NCBI GenBank assembly: GCA_014650415.1
Contig: BMUX01000020.1
Coordinates: 263 to 64,262, forward strand
Direction: 5' to 3'
DNA: 64,000 bases
Source: Streptomyces spiroverticillatus
GTDB lineage: Bacteria > Actinomycetota > Actinomycetes > Streptomycetales > Streptomycetaceae
Below, piece by piece: positions 7,639-16,359 of the stretch. Each line of letters opens with the position of its first letter. Position 1 is the stretch's first letter. The position numbers were made by a program, and so were the translations under genes. Below the pieces are notes generated by a model, which saw only the letters and a program-made list of their open reading frames with translations, did no database searches and was not told the origin of the DNA.

Positions 7639-8588
7639 CCACGCGCTCCCGGGTGACCGCCGTGCCCGGCCACCGGTTCCCGTTCTTCCACCCGGCCTTC
7701 TTCTACACCGGCCCGGACTCCTACCGCGAGGGCGTCGGCGGCTTCGTCCGCGACGCCGTGGCCGACGGCCGGCCCGTCCTGGTGGCCGTCCCCGGCCCCC
7801 GCCTCGCACTGCTGCAGGGCTTCCTCGGCCCCGCGCGCGCCGACGTCACCTGGGAGGACATGACCCGCGCGGGACGCAATCCCGGGCGCATCCTCTCCCT
7901 GATCCAGCAGTTCGCGGACCGTGCCGACGGGGCACGGGTGTCGATCGTCGGCGAGCCCATCTGGGTCGGCCGCACCCCGGCCGAAGCCCTGGAGGCCACC
8001 CGCCACGAAGCGCTGATCAACGTGGCCTTCGCGGGCCGCGAGGCAGACATCCTGTGCCCGTACGACACCGCGCTGCCCGCCGACGTCCTGGACCGGGCGC
8101 ACCGCACGCACCCCTTCGTCGGCGGCCCCGGACCGTACCGCCCCAGCACCCGCTACACCGACCCGCACAAGGTCTGCCGCGACCTCGACCACCCCCTCCC
8201 GGAGCCCCGGGACGCCGTCTCCCTCGCCTTCGACGTGGACACGCTGGGCCGGACCCGCGACGCGGCGTCCGCCTGGGCGCAGGCCGCGGGCCTGACGTAC
8301 TCCCGCCGCGCCGACTGGCTGCTGGCCGTCGGTGAGGCGCTCAGCAACTCGGTGCGCCACGGCGGCGGCCGGGGCGTGCTGCGCATGTGGTGCGAGGACC
8401 GCTCGGTGATCGCGGAGATCAGCGACCAGGGCCGCCTCGCCGACCCGCTCACAGGCCGCCGCCGCCCCGACCCGTTCGCCCCGAACGGCGGCCGCGGCAT
8501 GTGGATCATCCACCAGCTGTGCGACCTGGTGGAGGTACGGGCGACGGAGCAGGGACTGGTGCTCCGGCTGCACCTGGAAACGGCCTAG
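7635..8588 (+). CDS. RsbA-type anti-sigma regulatory protein (MEDS + HATPase)
   Basis: A 317-residue protein with an N-terminal MEDS sensor (HPAFFYTGPDSYREGV, near 17-170) joined to an RsbW/SpoIIAB-type ATPase domain. The N box is EALSNSVRHGGG, followed by ISDQGRLADPL and the glycine-rich GGRGMWIIHQLCD. These kinases phosphorylate STAS proteins or sequester sigma factors. It is translationally coupled to the MEDS-STAS gene upstream, so the two products very likely interact. No sigma factor gene is adjacent, so the target sigma factor is unknown. Confidence 0.88.
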   Translation: MTTRSRVTAVPGHRFPFFHPAFFYTGPDSYREGVGGFVRDAVADGRPVLVAVPGPRLALLQGFLGPARADVTWEDMTRAGRNPGRILSLIQQFADRADGARVSIVGEPIWVGRTPAEALEATRHEALINVAFAGREADILCPYDTALPADVLDRAHRTHPFVGGPGPYRPSTRYTDPHKVCRDLDHPLPEPRDAVSLAFDVDTLGRTRDAASAWAQAAGLTYSRRADWLLAVGEALSNSVRHGGGRGVLRMWCEDRSVIAEISDQGRLADPLTGRRRPDPFAPNGGRGMWIIHQLCDLVEVRATEQGLVLRLHLETA

Positions 8589-8619
8589 CCGGGGTGCCGC
8601 CCGCGGGCGATCATGAGGC

Positions 8620-9186
8620 ATGGAATTCTTCTGCTACCACCGGGACCGTACGGATTCGCTGCCGCTGCGCGAGGCGCTGGGCGAGCGGCACTGGTCGTAC
8701 ATGGACACGTACGAGAAGGAACTCCTCGCCCGTGGGCCGGTGTTCACCGACGACGCCGACGAAACCCTTGTCGGCAGTGTGCACATCGTGGACCTCCCGG
8801 GACCGGAGGCCGCCCGCACCTTCGCCTTCGAGGAGCCCTGCTACCAGGCGGGCGCCTTCCGGGACGTGATGGTGCGACGGTGGTGCAATGTTCTGGGGCG
8901 CACCATGTGGGAGTACCCGGGCGGCCTGAACGACGACGGCGACCGGTACGTCGTGCTCGGGCTCGCCGAGGCCCGCGGCGAAGGGGAGGCCGCGGACCTG
9001 GAGCCCTCGGTCGACCGGAACAGCCTCATCGCGTACGGGCCGCTGCTGTCCGACGACGGCGAGACGTGGCTGGGCACGGCGGCGCTGGTCAGGGCCCCGG
9101 ACGCAGACGCTGCGCGCGCCGTCCTGACCGCAGGCGCATACGCGGAGATCGAGGTGCACCGCTGGCAGTGCGGCGGGCGACGCTGA
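8620..9186 (+). CDS. YCII family protein, tandem domain
   Basis: A 188-residue protein. The first half is a YCII-type ferredoxin-like domain (HWSYMDTYEKELLARGPVFTD, then EEPCYQAGAFRDVMVRRW). The second half repeats the scheme (LIAYGPLLSDDGETWLGTAAL, then LTAGAYAEIEVHRWQ), so the gene looks like an internal duplication. A single YCII domain is usually about 95 residues and pairs into dimers; here both halves are in one chain. The function is unknown; relatives are called YciI-like. It stands alone 31 bp after the RsbA gene. Confidence 0.78.
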   Translation: MEFFCYHRDRTDSLPLREALGERHWSYMDTYEKELLARGPVFTDDADETLVGSVHIVDLPGPEAARTFAFEEPCYQAGAFRDVMVRRWCNVLGRTMWEYPGGLNDDGDRYVVLGLAEARGEGEAADLEPSVDRNSLIAYGPLLSDDGETWLGTAALVRAPDADAARAVLTAGAYAEIEVHRWQCGGRR

Positions 9187-9197
9187 CAGAGCGGGCC

Positions 9198-9212
9198 CCG
9201 GGCCTTGCCCGG
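9198..9212. terminator. weak hairpin between convergent genes
   Basis: CCGGGC and GCCCGG form a 6-bp stem with a 3-nt loop in the 107-bp space between the YCII gene and the convergent methyltransferase gene. It is short, so the call is tentative. Confidence 0.3.
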
Positions 9213-9293
9213 CCGGTCATCGCCCGTACCTGCGCCAACATCCTCGACGCGGCGGACACGGCGCTGAGGCAACGGACGTGGGTGCAGTAGCTG

Positions 9294-10142
9294 CTACGGT
9301 TTGCGGCCGACGCCTCCGAACATGGCTACTTCCGGGGCCAGTTGGGTCTCGTCGGGCCGCCAGTGGTTGCACGAGACCACTCCGGGGGCGAGCAGGTCCA
9401 GCCCGTCGAAGTAGCGCTCGACGCGGTCCGGGGTGCGCTGGGTGAGCTTCGGCGTGCCGTTCTCGTTCCAGAACGCCACCGCCGCGTCGACGTCCGGCAT
9501 CGACGGGCTGGTGATCGTGTGCGAGAGGACCAGGTGGCTGCCGGAGGGCAGGGCGTCCATCAGGCGTCGTACGAGGGCGAGCGACTCCGCCTCGTCCTCA
9601 ATGAAGATCACGACGCCGAGCAGCATCAGGGCGACCGGCTGCGACAGGTCGAGGGTCTTCGCGGCGTGCCCCAGCACCGTGTCGATGTCGCGCAGGTCGG
9701 CGTCCACGTAGGCGGTGCGGCCCTCGGGCGTGCTGGTCAGCAGGGCCTGGGCGTGCGTCAGGACGATGGGGTCGTTGTCGACGTACACGACCCGGGACTC
9801 GGGGGCGATCCGCTGCGCCACTTCGTGGGTGTTGTCCGCGCTCGGCAGCCCCGTGCCGATGTCGAGGAACTGGCGTATGCCCGCCTCGGCGGTGAGGTAC
9901 CGCACCGACCGTCCGAGGAACGCGCGGTCGGCGCGCGCGTAGTCCCCGATGCCGGGGTGCAGCGCGCGGATCTGGTCGCCCGCCGCCTGGTCCACGGGGT
10001 AGTTGTCCTTGCCGTCCAGCCAGTAGTTCCAGATGCGGGCCGTGTGCGGGCGGGTGGTGTCGATTCTCGAAGCGGCGGACTTCGAAGTGGCGGTTCTCGA
10101 AACGGTGGATTTCGAAGCGGTGGATTTCGAAGCGGCGGTCAT
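9294..10142 (-). CDS. SAM-dependent methyltransferase (DUF574/Methyltransf_19)
   Basis: A 282-residue protein of the actinobacterial S-adenosylmethionine methyltransferase family PF04672. The SAM-binding motif I is FLDIGTGLPS near residue 92 and an acidic motif follows at VVYVDNDPIV. The family is expanded in Streptomyces and its substrates are unknown. The first 25 residues are a low-complexity Ser/Thr/Ala/Lys tail made of five pentapeptide repeats that other members do not obviously have. The start is supported by GAGGAGA 9 nt upstream. It is the last gene of the minus-strand run after meaB. Confidence 0.85.
   Translation of the reverse strand: MTAASKSTASKSTVSRTATSKSAASRIDTTRPHTARIWNYWLDGKDNYPVDQAAGDQIRALHPGIGDYARADRAFLGRSVRYLTAEAGIRQFLDIGTGLPSADNTHEVAQRIAPESRVVYVDNDPIVLTHAQALLTSTPEGRTAYVDADLRDIDTVLGHAAKTLDLSQPVALMLLGVVIFIEDEAESLALVRRLMDALPSGSHLVLSHTITSPSMPDVDAAVAFWNENGTPKLTQRTPDRVERYFDGLDLLAPGVVSCNHWRPDETQLAPEVAMFGGVGRKP
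10066..10140 (-). repeat. five tandem 15-bp repeats coding a Ser/Thr-rich N-terminus
   Basis: Five imperfect 15-bp units related to TTCGAAGCGGTGGAT run head to tail from 10066 to 10140, immediately after the start codon on the minus strand. They encode pentapeptides of the type (S/T)(A/T)(A/V)S(K/R). Copy number could vary by replication slippage without breaking the frame. Confidence 0.85.
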
Positions 10143-10222
10143 GCGCGTGTCTCCTCAGGTTCCCCGGTGTCGCTCGGCCGCCTCGGGGCGCCGGGGTCGG
10201 TGCCCCTGGGGGGCACGCCCGG

Positions 10223-11218
10223 TCACTGGCCGGGCTGTTCGCCGAACGCCGCGAGGATCCTTTCCGCCGCCAGTGTCGCCGTCAACTCGCCGTCCCGCAA
10301 AGCCTGTTCGACCTCAGGTGTCACACCGCGCACACCCGGATGGGCGCGCAGCCGGCCGAGGAGTTCATCGCGGACCATCGACCACGCCCAGTCGACCTGC
10401 TGGTCGGCGCGCTTGGCGGCCAGCCGGCCCGTCGAGTCGAGAAGCGTGCGGTGCTGCTCCAGCCGGTCCCACACCGTGTCGAGCCCGGCCGACTCGCGGG
10501 CGCTGCAACTGAGCACCGGGGGAGTCCAGGCGGCGTCGGCGGGGTGCATGAGGCGCAGGGCGCCCGCCAACTCCCGTGCCGCGGAACGCGCGTCGCGCTC
10601 GTGCGGGCCGTCGGCCTTGTTCACCGCGACGACGTCCGCAAGCTCCAGGACGCCCTTCTTGATGCCCTGGAGCTGGTCGCCCGTGCGCGCCAGCGTCAGC
10701 AGCAGGAAGGTGTCGACCATGTGCGCCACGGCCGTCTCCGACTGCCCGACACCCACCGTCTCCACGAGGACGACGTCGTACCCGGCCGCCTCGACCACCA
10801 CCATCGCCTCGCGCGTCGCCCGCGCCACACCGCCCAGCGTGCCCGCCGAAGGGGAGGGCCGGACGTACGCGGCCGGATCGACGGCGAGGCGCTCCATCCG
10901 GGTCTTGTCACCCAGGATGGAGCCGCCCGTACGGCTGGAGGAGGGATCCACGGCGAGCACCGCGACCCGGTGCCCGAGCCCCGTCAGCATCGTGCCGAAC
11001 GCGTCGATGAACGTCGACTTGCCGACACCGGGCACCCCGCTGATCCCGATGCGGCGCGCCGACCCCGAGTGCGGCAGCAGTTCGGTCAGCAGTCGCTGGG
11101 CGAGCTCCCGGTGGTCGGGGCGGGACGACTCGACGAGGGTGATCGCACGGGCCACGAAGGCCCGCTTCCCGTCGAGCACGCCCTTGGCGTACGCCTCGAT
11201 GTCGATCTTCGGGGGCAT
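10223..11218 (-). CDS. meaB: methylmalonyl-CoA mutase-associated GTPase MeaB
   Basis: A 331-residue G3E-type GTPase that protects and reloads adenosylcobalamin in methylmalonyl-CoA mutase. The P-loop GISGVPGVGKST is at about 58-69, the acidic switch region ETVGVGQSE near 165, and the base-recognition motif NKADG near 205. Length is usual for the family. It lies 235 bp downstream of mutB, separated by two hairpins, so it is expressed either by readthrough or from its own promoter. The context with mutA and mutB makes the assignment firm. Confidence 0.95.
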   Translation of the reverse strand: MPPKIDIEAYAKGVLDGKRAFVARAITLVESSRPDHRELAQRLLTELLPHSGSARRIGISGVPGVGKSTFIDAFGTMLTGLGHRVAVLAVDPSSSRTGGSILGDKTRMERLAVDPAAYVRPSPSAGTLGGVARATREAMVVVEAAGYDVVLVETVGVGQSETAVAHMVDTFLLLTLARTGDQLQGIKKGVLELADVVAVNKADGPHERDARSAARELAGALRLMHPADAAWTPPVLSCSARESAGLDTVWDRLEQHRTLLDSTGRLAAKRADQQVDWAWSMVRDELLGRLRAHPGVRGVTPEVEQALRDGELTATLAAERILAAFGEQPGQ

Positions 11219-11317
11219 ACGGTTCTCAGTCTCCGTCCGGCTTCAGGGGCATGCGGGTCGGTCTCCGTGCGGCGGCGGCCCCGGGACACGGGGCGCGCGC
11301 CGCACGGTGGTGGTCAC

Positions 11318-11344
11318 CGTACGGCCAGTGTGCCGGGCCGTACG
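11318..11344 (-). terminator. hairpin in the mutB-meaB gap
   Basis: CGTACGGCC (11318-11326) pairs with GGCCGTACG (11336-11344) over a 9-nt loop. It is the second of two hairpins that leftward transcription meets after mutB. Confidence 0.5.
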
Positions 11345-11393
11345 ACTGCGGCGACCGTACGGGTCCGTCCCGGGCGGGCCGCACGGGCGGCGG

Positions 11394-11417
11394 CGGTACG
11401 GCGTGCGCGCCGTACCG
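11394..11417 (-). terminator. hairpin after mutB
   Basis: CGGTACGGCG (11394-11403) and CGCCGTACCG (11408-11417) form a perfect 10-bp stem with a 4-nt loop, 37 bp after the mutB stop. The gap is rich in CCGTACG-type words. Confidence 0.6.
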
Positions 11418-11453
11418 TACGCCCGGCGTGTCGTCCGGTGCGGTCCGGCCGTC

Positions 11454-13688
11454 TCACTCTCCGCCCGGCACCGCCAGCTCGTGCCCCAGTGCCTCGGCCA
11501 GCCGCTGCACCAGGTCGAACGCGGCGTCCGGGATGACCGTGCCCGGCGGGAAGACCGCCGTCGCGCCCGCCTCGTGCAGCGCGGGCACGTCCTGCGGCGG
11601 AATGACACCGCCGACGACGATCATCACGTCCTGGCGGCCCTCCGCCGCCAGCTCCTCGCGGAGCGCCGGTACGAGGGTCAGGTGCCCGGCCGCGAGGGAC
11701 GACACGCCGACGATGTGCACGTCCGCCTCGACGGCCTGGCGCGCCACCTCCGCCGGGGTCTGGAACAGCGGGCCGACGTCCACGTCGAAGCCCAGGTCGG
11801 CGAAGGCGGTGGCGATCACCTTCTGGCCGCGGTCGTGGCCGTCCTGGCCCATCTTGGCGACCAGGATGCGCGGACGGCGGCCCTCCGCCTCGGCGAAGGC
11901 GTCGACCAGGGCCCGGGTGCGCTCCACGGAAGGGGACTCTCCTGCCTCGTTGCGGTACACACCGGCGATCGTACGGATCTGGCCCGCGTGGCGGCCGTAC
12001 ACCTTCTCCAGCGCGTCCGAGATCTCGCCGACGGTCGCCTTCGCGCGCGCCGCGTTCACCGCGAGCGCGAGGAGGTTGTCGTCCAGGCTGCTGGAGGAGC
12101 CGCGCTCGGCGGAGGCAGTCAGGGCGCGCAGGGCGTCCTGGCAGGCCGCCTCGTCGCGCTCCTCGCGCAGCCGCTTCAGCTTGGCGATCTGCTGGGCGCG
12201 CACCGACGAGTTGTCGACCTTGAGGACGTCGATCTCCTCGTCGGTCTCCACCCGGTACTTGTTCACGCCGATCACCGGCTGGCGGCCCGAGTCGATCCGC
12301 GCCTGGGTGCGCGCGGCGGCCTCCTCGATACGGAGCTTGGGGATGCCCGCGTCGATCGCCTTCGCCATACCGCCGGCCGCCTCAACCTCCTCGATGTGCT
12401 GCCAGGCACGCCGCGCCAGGTCGTACGTCAGCTTCTCGACGTAGGCGGAGCCGCCCCACGGGTCGATGACCCGCCCGGTGCCCGACTCCTGCTGGAGCAG
12501 GAGCTGTGTGTTGCGGGCGATGCGCGCCGAGAAGTCCGTCGGCAGGGCCAGGGCCTCGTCGAGGGCGTTGGTGTGCAGCGACTGGGTGTGGCCCTGGGTG
12601 GCGGCCATCGCCTCGATGCAGGTGCGCGGCACGTTGTTGAAGACGTCCTGCGCGGTCAGCGACCAGCCCGAGGTCTGCGAATGGGTGCGCAGCGAAAGGG
12701 ACTTGGCGTTCTTCGGGTCGAACTGCTTGACCAGCTTCGCCCACAGCAGACGCGCCGCCCGCATCTTGGCGATCTCCATGAAGAAGTTCATGCCGATCGC
12801 CCAGAAGAAGGACAGGCGCGGCGCGAACGCGTCGACGTCCAGGCCGACTTCGAGCCCCGCGCGCAGATACTCGACCCCGTCCGCGAGGGTGTACGCCAGC
12901 TCCAGGTCGGCCGTCGCACCCGCCTCCTGGATGTGATAGCCGGAGATCGAGATGGAGTTGTAGCGCGGCATCTTCTGCGAGGTGAACGCGAAGATGTCGG
13001 AGATGATCCGCATCGAGGGCTTCGGCGGATAGATGTAGGTGTTGCGGACCATGAACTCCTTGAGGATGTCGTTCTGGATGGTCCCCGCCAGCTTCTCGGG
13101 CGGCACCCCCTGCTCCTCGGCCGCCACGATGTACAGCGCCAGCACGGGCAGCACCGCGCCGTTCATCGTCATCGACACCGACATCTTGTCCAGCGGGATG
13201 CCGTCGAAGAGCTGCCGCATGTCGTAGATCGAGTCGATCGCCACGCCCGCCATGCCGACGTCGCCGGTGACGCGCGGGTGGTCGCTGTCGTACCCCCGGT
13301 GCGTCGGCAGGTCGAAGGCGACGGAGAGGCCCTTCTGACCTGCGGCGAGGTTGCGCCGGTAGAAGGCGTTGGACTCCTCGGCGGTGGAGAAGCCCGCGTA
13401 CTGGCGGATCGTCCACGGCTGGTTGACGTACATGGTGGGGTACGGACCGCGCAGGTACGGTGCCACACCCGGGTACGTCTGGAGGAAGTCCAGGCCCTCG
13501 GTGTCCTTCTCCGTGTACAGCGGCTTCACCGGGATGCCCTCGGGCGTGTCCCAGACCAGGTCCGCCACGCCGCGCCCGGTGGCCTCCTTCACGGCCGACT
13601 GCCACTGCTCGTCGGAGGCGGCGGGCGCATGGTCGGAGGCCAGCGGAATCTGCGAGAAGTCGGGAATCCCCGGGGAATTGGTGCCCAT
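11454..13688 (-). CDS. mutB: methylmalonyl-CoA mutase large (catalytic) subunit
   Basis: A 744-residue catalytic subunit interconverting (R)-methylmalonyl-CoA and succinyl-CoA with adenosylcobalamin. The N-terminal TIM barrel is recognisable (QPWTIRQYAGFSTAEESN; FDLPTHRGYDSDHP). The C-terminal B12 domain has the DxHxxG motif in GQDGHDRG, whose histidine ligates cobalt. The start is MGTNSPG because that ATG overlaps the mutA stop (TAATG) by one base, giving tight coupling and a matched 1:1 subunit ratio. In Streptomyces the enzyme links propionate and valine breakdown to succinate and supplies methylmalonyl-CoA for polyketides. Confidence 0.97.
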   Translation of the reverse strand: MGTNSPGIPDFSQIPLASDHAPAASDEQWQSAVKEATGRGVADLVWDTPEGIPVKPLYTEKDTEGLDFLQTYPGVAPYLRGPYPTMYVNQPWTIRQYAGFSTAEESNAFYRRNLAAGQKGLSVAFDLPTHRGYDSDHPRVTGDVGMAGVAIDSIYDMRQLFDGIPLDKMSVSMTMNGAVLPVLALYIVAAEEQGVPPEKLAGTIQNDILKEFMVRNTYIYPPKPSMRIISDIFAFTSQKMPRYNSISISGYHIQEAGATADLELAYTLADGVEYLRAGLEVGLDVDAFAPRLSFFWAIGMNFFMEIAKMRAARLLWAKLVKQFDPKNAKSLSLRTHSQTSGWSLTAQDVFNNVPRTCIEAMAATQGHTQSLHTNALDEALALPTDFSARIARNTQLLLQQESGTGRVIDPWGGSAYVEKLTYDLARRAWQHIEEVEAAGGMAKAIDAGIPKLRIEEAAARTQARIDSGRQPVIGVNKYRVETDEEIDVLKVDNSSVRAQQIAKLKRLREERDEAACQDALRALTASAERGSSSSLDDNLLALAVNAARAKATVGEISDALEKVYGRHAGQIRTIAGVYRNEAGESPSVERTRALVDAFAEAEGRRPRILVAKMGQDGHDRGQKVIATAFADLGFDVDVGPLFQTPAEVARQAVEADVHIVGVSSLAAGHLTLVPALREELAAEGRQDVMIVVGGVIPPQDVPALHEAGATAVFPPGTVIPDAAFDLVQRLAEALGHELAVPGGE

Positions 13689-15574
13689 TACTTCACTTCC
13701 ATACGGTCGAGGACGGAGGTGAGCGTCGCCACCGCGTCCGAGCCCGCGAAGACGAACGCGTCGACGCCGGCGCTCCGGTATGTCTCTTCGGCTTCCCCGG
13801 GACGGCCCGCGAGGAACACCGTCCGCGCACCCGCCTCCTTGAGGGCGCGCGCCACGTCCGCCGCCTGCTCGGCGTACAGGGCGTCGCTGGAACAGATGCA
13901 GGCCACGCTCGCACCGCTCGCCGTAAAGGCCTCCGCGACCGACGCCGCGTCCACCGTCACCGGGTCGTGCACCGGCTCGATGCCGCCCGCCTGGAAGAGG
14001 TTCGCGGCGAAGGTGACACGCCCGGTGTGCGCGGCGGCCGGACCCAGCGCGGCGAGGAAGACACGCGGGCGCGCCCCGGTCTCCGCCAGGTGCGCGTCGG
14101 AGCGGCTGCGCAGCACCTCGTACGCCTCGTCCCTGCGCACCCGGGGCAGTCCTCCGGTGGGCCGCTCGGGGGCGGGGTCCCGGTTGACCTCGCGCTCGGC
14201 GAGCAGCGGGAACTCGCTGACGCCGGTGATGGGTTCCCTGCGCTTGGCGAGTGCGGTCGTACGGCGCTCCCAGGTGGCGGCGATCCGGCTGCCGACCAGA
14301 CCCGAGCGCAGGCCCTCGGCCTGGCCGCCGGCCCGCTCGATCTCCTGGAACCACTCCCAGGCGGCCTCGGCCAGCTGGTCGGTGAGCTGCTCGACGTACC
14401 AGGAGCCGCCCGCCGGGTCGACGACCCGCGACAGGTGCGACTCCTCGACCAGGATCGTCGAGGTGTTGCGGGCGATACGGCGCGCGAACGCGTCGGGGAG
14501 GCCGATCGCCTGGTCGAAGGGGAGCACGGTGACGGCGTCCGCGCCGCCCACCCCGGCTGCCATGCAGGCGATCGTGGTGCGCAGCATGTTCACCCAGGGG
14601 TCGCGGCGCGTCATCATCACCGACGACGTCACCGCGTGCTGCCGCTGGGCCCCCGCCTCGGGCGCGCCGCAGGCCTCGGCGACCCGGGCCCACAGACGGC
14701 GCGCCGCCCGGAACTTGGCGATGGTCAGGAACTGGTCGGCACTCGCCGCGTACCGGAAGTCGAGCTGCCCGCAGGCCGCTTCGACGTCGAGTCCGGCCCC
14801 GGTCAGCTGCCGCAGGTAGGCGACACCGGTGGCCAGCGAGCAGCCCAGCTCCTGCGCGGCCGACGCGCCCGCCTCGTGGTACGGCAGCGCATCCACCACC
14901 AGGGCGCGCAGCTGCGGGTACTGACGTGCCGTCAGCTCGGCGAGTTCGGTGGCCGAAGCCGCGAGTACGGGGTCGTGCACGCCGGTACGGGCGGTGTACC
15001 CCAGCGGGTCCGCGCCCAGGTTGCCGCGCGCGTCCTCGGCCGCGACGCCGTGCAGCTCGTACAGGCGCAGCAATTCCCGTGCGGCGGCGTCGAATTCGGC
15101 GCCCGCGTCCAGGGCGACGGGCGCCAGGTCCAGATACACGCCGGACAGGGCCTGCTCCAGGCCCGACACCGGAAGCCCGGAGCCGCCGACCGCGAGCCAC
15201 AGCGACGACGCGCCGTTCTCCAGGTCCGCCAGCACGGCTTCGTTGGCGCGCACCGGATCGGGGCGCTCGTGCCGCTGCCGTACGTCCCAGCCGCCCGCGG
15301 CCGTCGTGCCCGCGGCGAACGCACCCCGGGTGAACGGGGCGAAACCGGGCAGTCCGGGCGAGTCGCCCCGGCGGGCGTCGTCGGCGGCGGTGTACAGCGG
15401 GCGTGTCGTCAGCCCGTCGTCGAGGGAAGTGGAGAGGGCTTCTTCGGCCGCGTCACCCGTGACGTCTTTACCCGATTTGCGCAGCACGCCTTCCACCAGG
15501 CGCTGCCACTGCTCATGGGTCGCATCAGGGAACTCGGCGGCCAGGGAGAGCCCGTCGTCAGGCAGGACCGTCAT
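13688..15574 (-). CDS. mutA: methylmalonyl-CoA mutase small subunit
   Basis: A 628-residue non-catalytic partner of MutB. The barrel is present (LTTRPLYTAADD; SSVMMTRRDPWVNMLRTT). In the C-terminal B12-like domain the cobalamin motif is lost: where MutB has GQDGHDRG this has GPAAAHTG, as expected for a subunit that does not bind B12. It is the first gene of the operon and is coupled to mutB by a one-base stop/start overlap. A TAGCAT box ends 6 nt before the ATG and no ribosome binding site is seen, so a leaderless transcript is likely. Confidence 0.95.
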   Translation of the reverse strand: MTVLPDDGLSLAAEFPDATHEQWQRLVEGVLRKSGKDVTGDAAEEALSTSLDDGLTTRPLYTAADDARRGDSPGLPGFAPFTRGAFAAGTTAAGGWDVRQRHERPDPVRANEAVLADLENGASSLWLAVGGSGLPVSGLEQALSGVYLDLAPVALDAGAEFDAAARELLRLYELHGVAAEDARGNLGADPLGYTARTGVHDPVLAASATELAELTARQYPQLRALVVDALPYHEAGASAAQELGCSLATGVAYLRQLTGAGLDVEAACGQLDFRYAASADQFLTIAKFRAARRLWARVAEACGAPEAGAQRQHAVTSSVMMTRRDPWVNMLRTTIACMAAGVGGADAVTVLPFDQAIGLPDAFARRIARNTSTILVEESHLSRVVDPAGGSWYVEQLTDQLAEAAWEWFQEIERAGGQAEGLRSGLVGSRIAATWERRTTALAKRREPITGVSEFPLLAEREVNRDPAPERPTGGLPRVRRDEAYEVLRSRSDAHLAETGARPRVFLAALGPAAAHTGRVTFAANLFQAGGIEPVHDPVTVDAASVAEAFTASGASVACICSSDALYAEQAADVARALKEAGARTVFLAGRPGEAEETYRSAGVDAFVFAGSDAVATLTSVLDRMEVK

Positions 15575-15580
15575 GCTCAG

Positions 15581-15586
15581 ATGCTA
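15581..15586 (-). promoter_or_regulatory. -10 box for leaderless mutA
   Basis: On the minus strand TAGCAT is followed by six bases (CTGAGC) and the mutA ATG. There is no cobalamin riboswitch fold in the 182-bp divergent gap. Confidence 0.45.
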
Positions 15587-15743
15587 GGGCAGCCCCCCAA
15601 AGGGGCAGCAGGGGTAACCGCTGTGACCTTGACCTCTCCTGACCTGCCTTGATCCGTTCGGCCGAATGCCCTACCGGGGAGTAGCGGCGGGCGTGGTTCA
15701 GGGGTTGTTTCTGGGGTTCGGAGGCCTTGTCAGTGCCTACCCC

Positions 15744-15749
15744 TACTGT
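15744..15749 (+). promoter_or_regulatory. -10 box for the DUF7691-like gene
   Basis: TACTGT lies 7 nt before the ATG at 15757, again the leaderless layout. No convincing -35 is visible. Confidence 0.35.
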
Positions 15750-15756
15750 CGGGGTC

Positions 15757-16359
15757 ATGAGCTACTCACTGAGCCTGTACCTGGTCGATCCCTCCACGGT
15801 CCGCAGCGCCGTCGGTTCCGGCGACGACAAGCTGCGCCGCATGATCGGCGGCCGCTTCAAGTCCCGCATGGCGCACGACGACCAGTGGTTCGCGAGCGAG
15901 ATAGCCGAGGGCGCGCCCACGCGGTACGAGGCGCTGCGCGCGGTGATCGCGGGCGGGCCGTTCGAGGAGCCGTCGGCGTTCCAGTACACGTACGCCTACC
16001 AGATGGTCTGCGAGTTCCACGGCCGCTTCCTGGACAACAGCTCCTTCTCGCCCTTCCGCGGGTCCTGGCTGGAGGAGGTCGAGAAGGGAATGGCCGCCCT
16101 GGGTATGACCGCGGTCGAACTGACCGACTTCTCCTACGGATCGCCGCCGTCCCCGCTGCCGCGCCCCGTGGAGGTGCCCGGCTACGGGGAGTGGAGCGCG
16201 GCGGACTGCGCCGAGGCACTGCGGCAGTGGCGGGCGAGCACGCCGGAGCAGCGGGACCGGCTGGACGACGAGGTGCTCCGGGCGGTCGAGTCCGTCGTGG
16301 GCTGGCTGGAGGCGGCGGAGGCGAAGGAGGGCGCGGGAGTGGTCGGCTTCTTCTTCTGA
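15757..16359 (+). CDS. hypothetical protein, DUF7691-like
   Basis: A 200-residue cytoplasmic protein beginning MSYSLSLYLVDPSTV, with helical central parts (RYEALRAVIAGGP; YQMVCEFHGRFLDNS) and a C-terminal helix containing EEVEKGMAALG. I believe this is the family now called DUF7691, common in Streptomyces and of unknown function, but this rests on memory of its opening motif. The protein ends in the odd tail VVGFFF, which is encoded by the first copy of a 32-bp tandem repeat that also holds the stop codon. Confidence 0.75.
   Translation: MSYSLSLYLVDPSTVRSAVGSGDDKLRRMIGGRFKSRMAHDDQWFASEIAEGAPTRYEALRAVIAGGPFEEPSAFQYTYAYQMVCEFHGRFLDNSSFSPFRGSWLEEVEKGMAALGMTAVELTDFSYGSPPSPLPRPVEVPGYGEWSAADCAEALRQWRASTPEQRDRLDDEVLRAVESVVGWLEAAEAKEGAGVVGFFF

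Noticed and set aside
9342..14819. A 1825-codon open frame on the plus strand
   Set aside because: It runs antisense to the methyltransferase, meaB, mutB and mutA genes. Its translation is Arg/Val/His-rich low complexity, typical of shadows in high-G+C DNA.
11454..15756. Cobalamin riboswitch before mutA
   Set aside because: The region upstream of mutA is only about 180 bp to the divergent gene and shows no B12-box-like sequence or long structured leader; a leaderless -10 box fits better.
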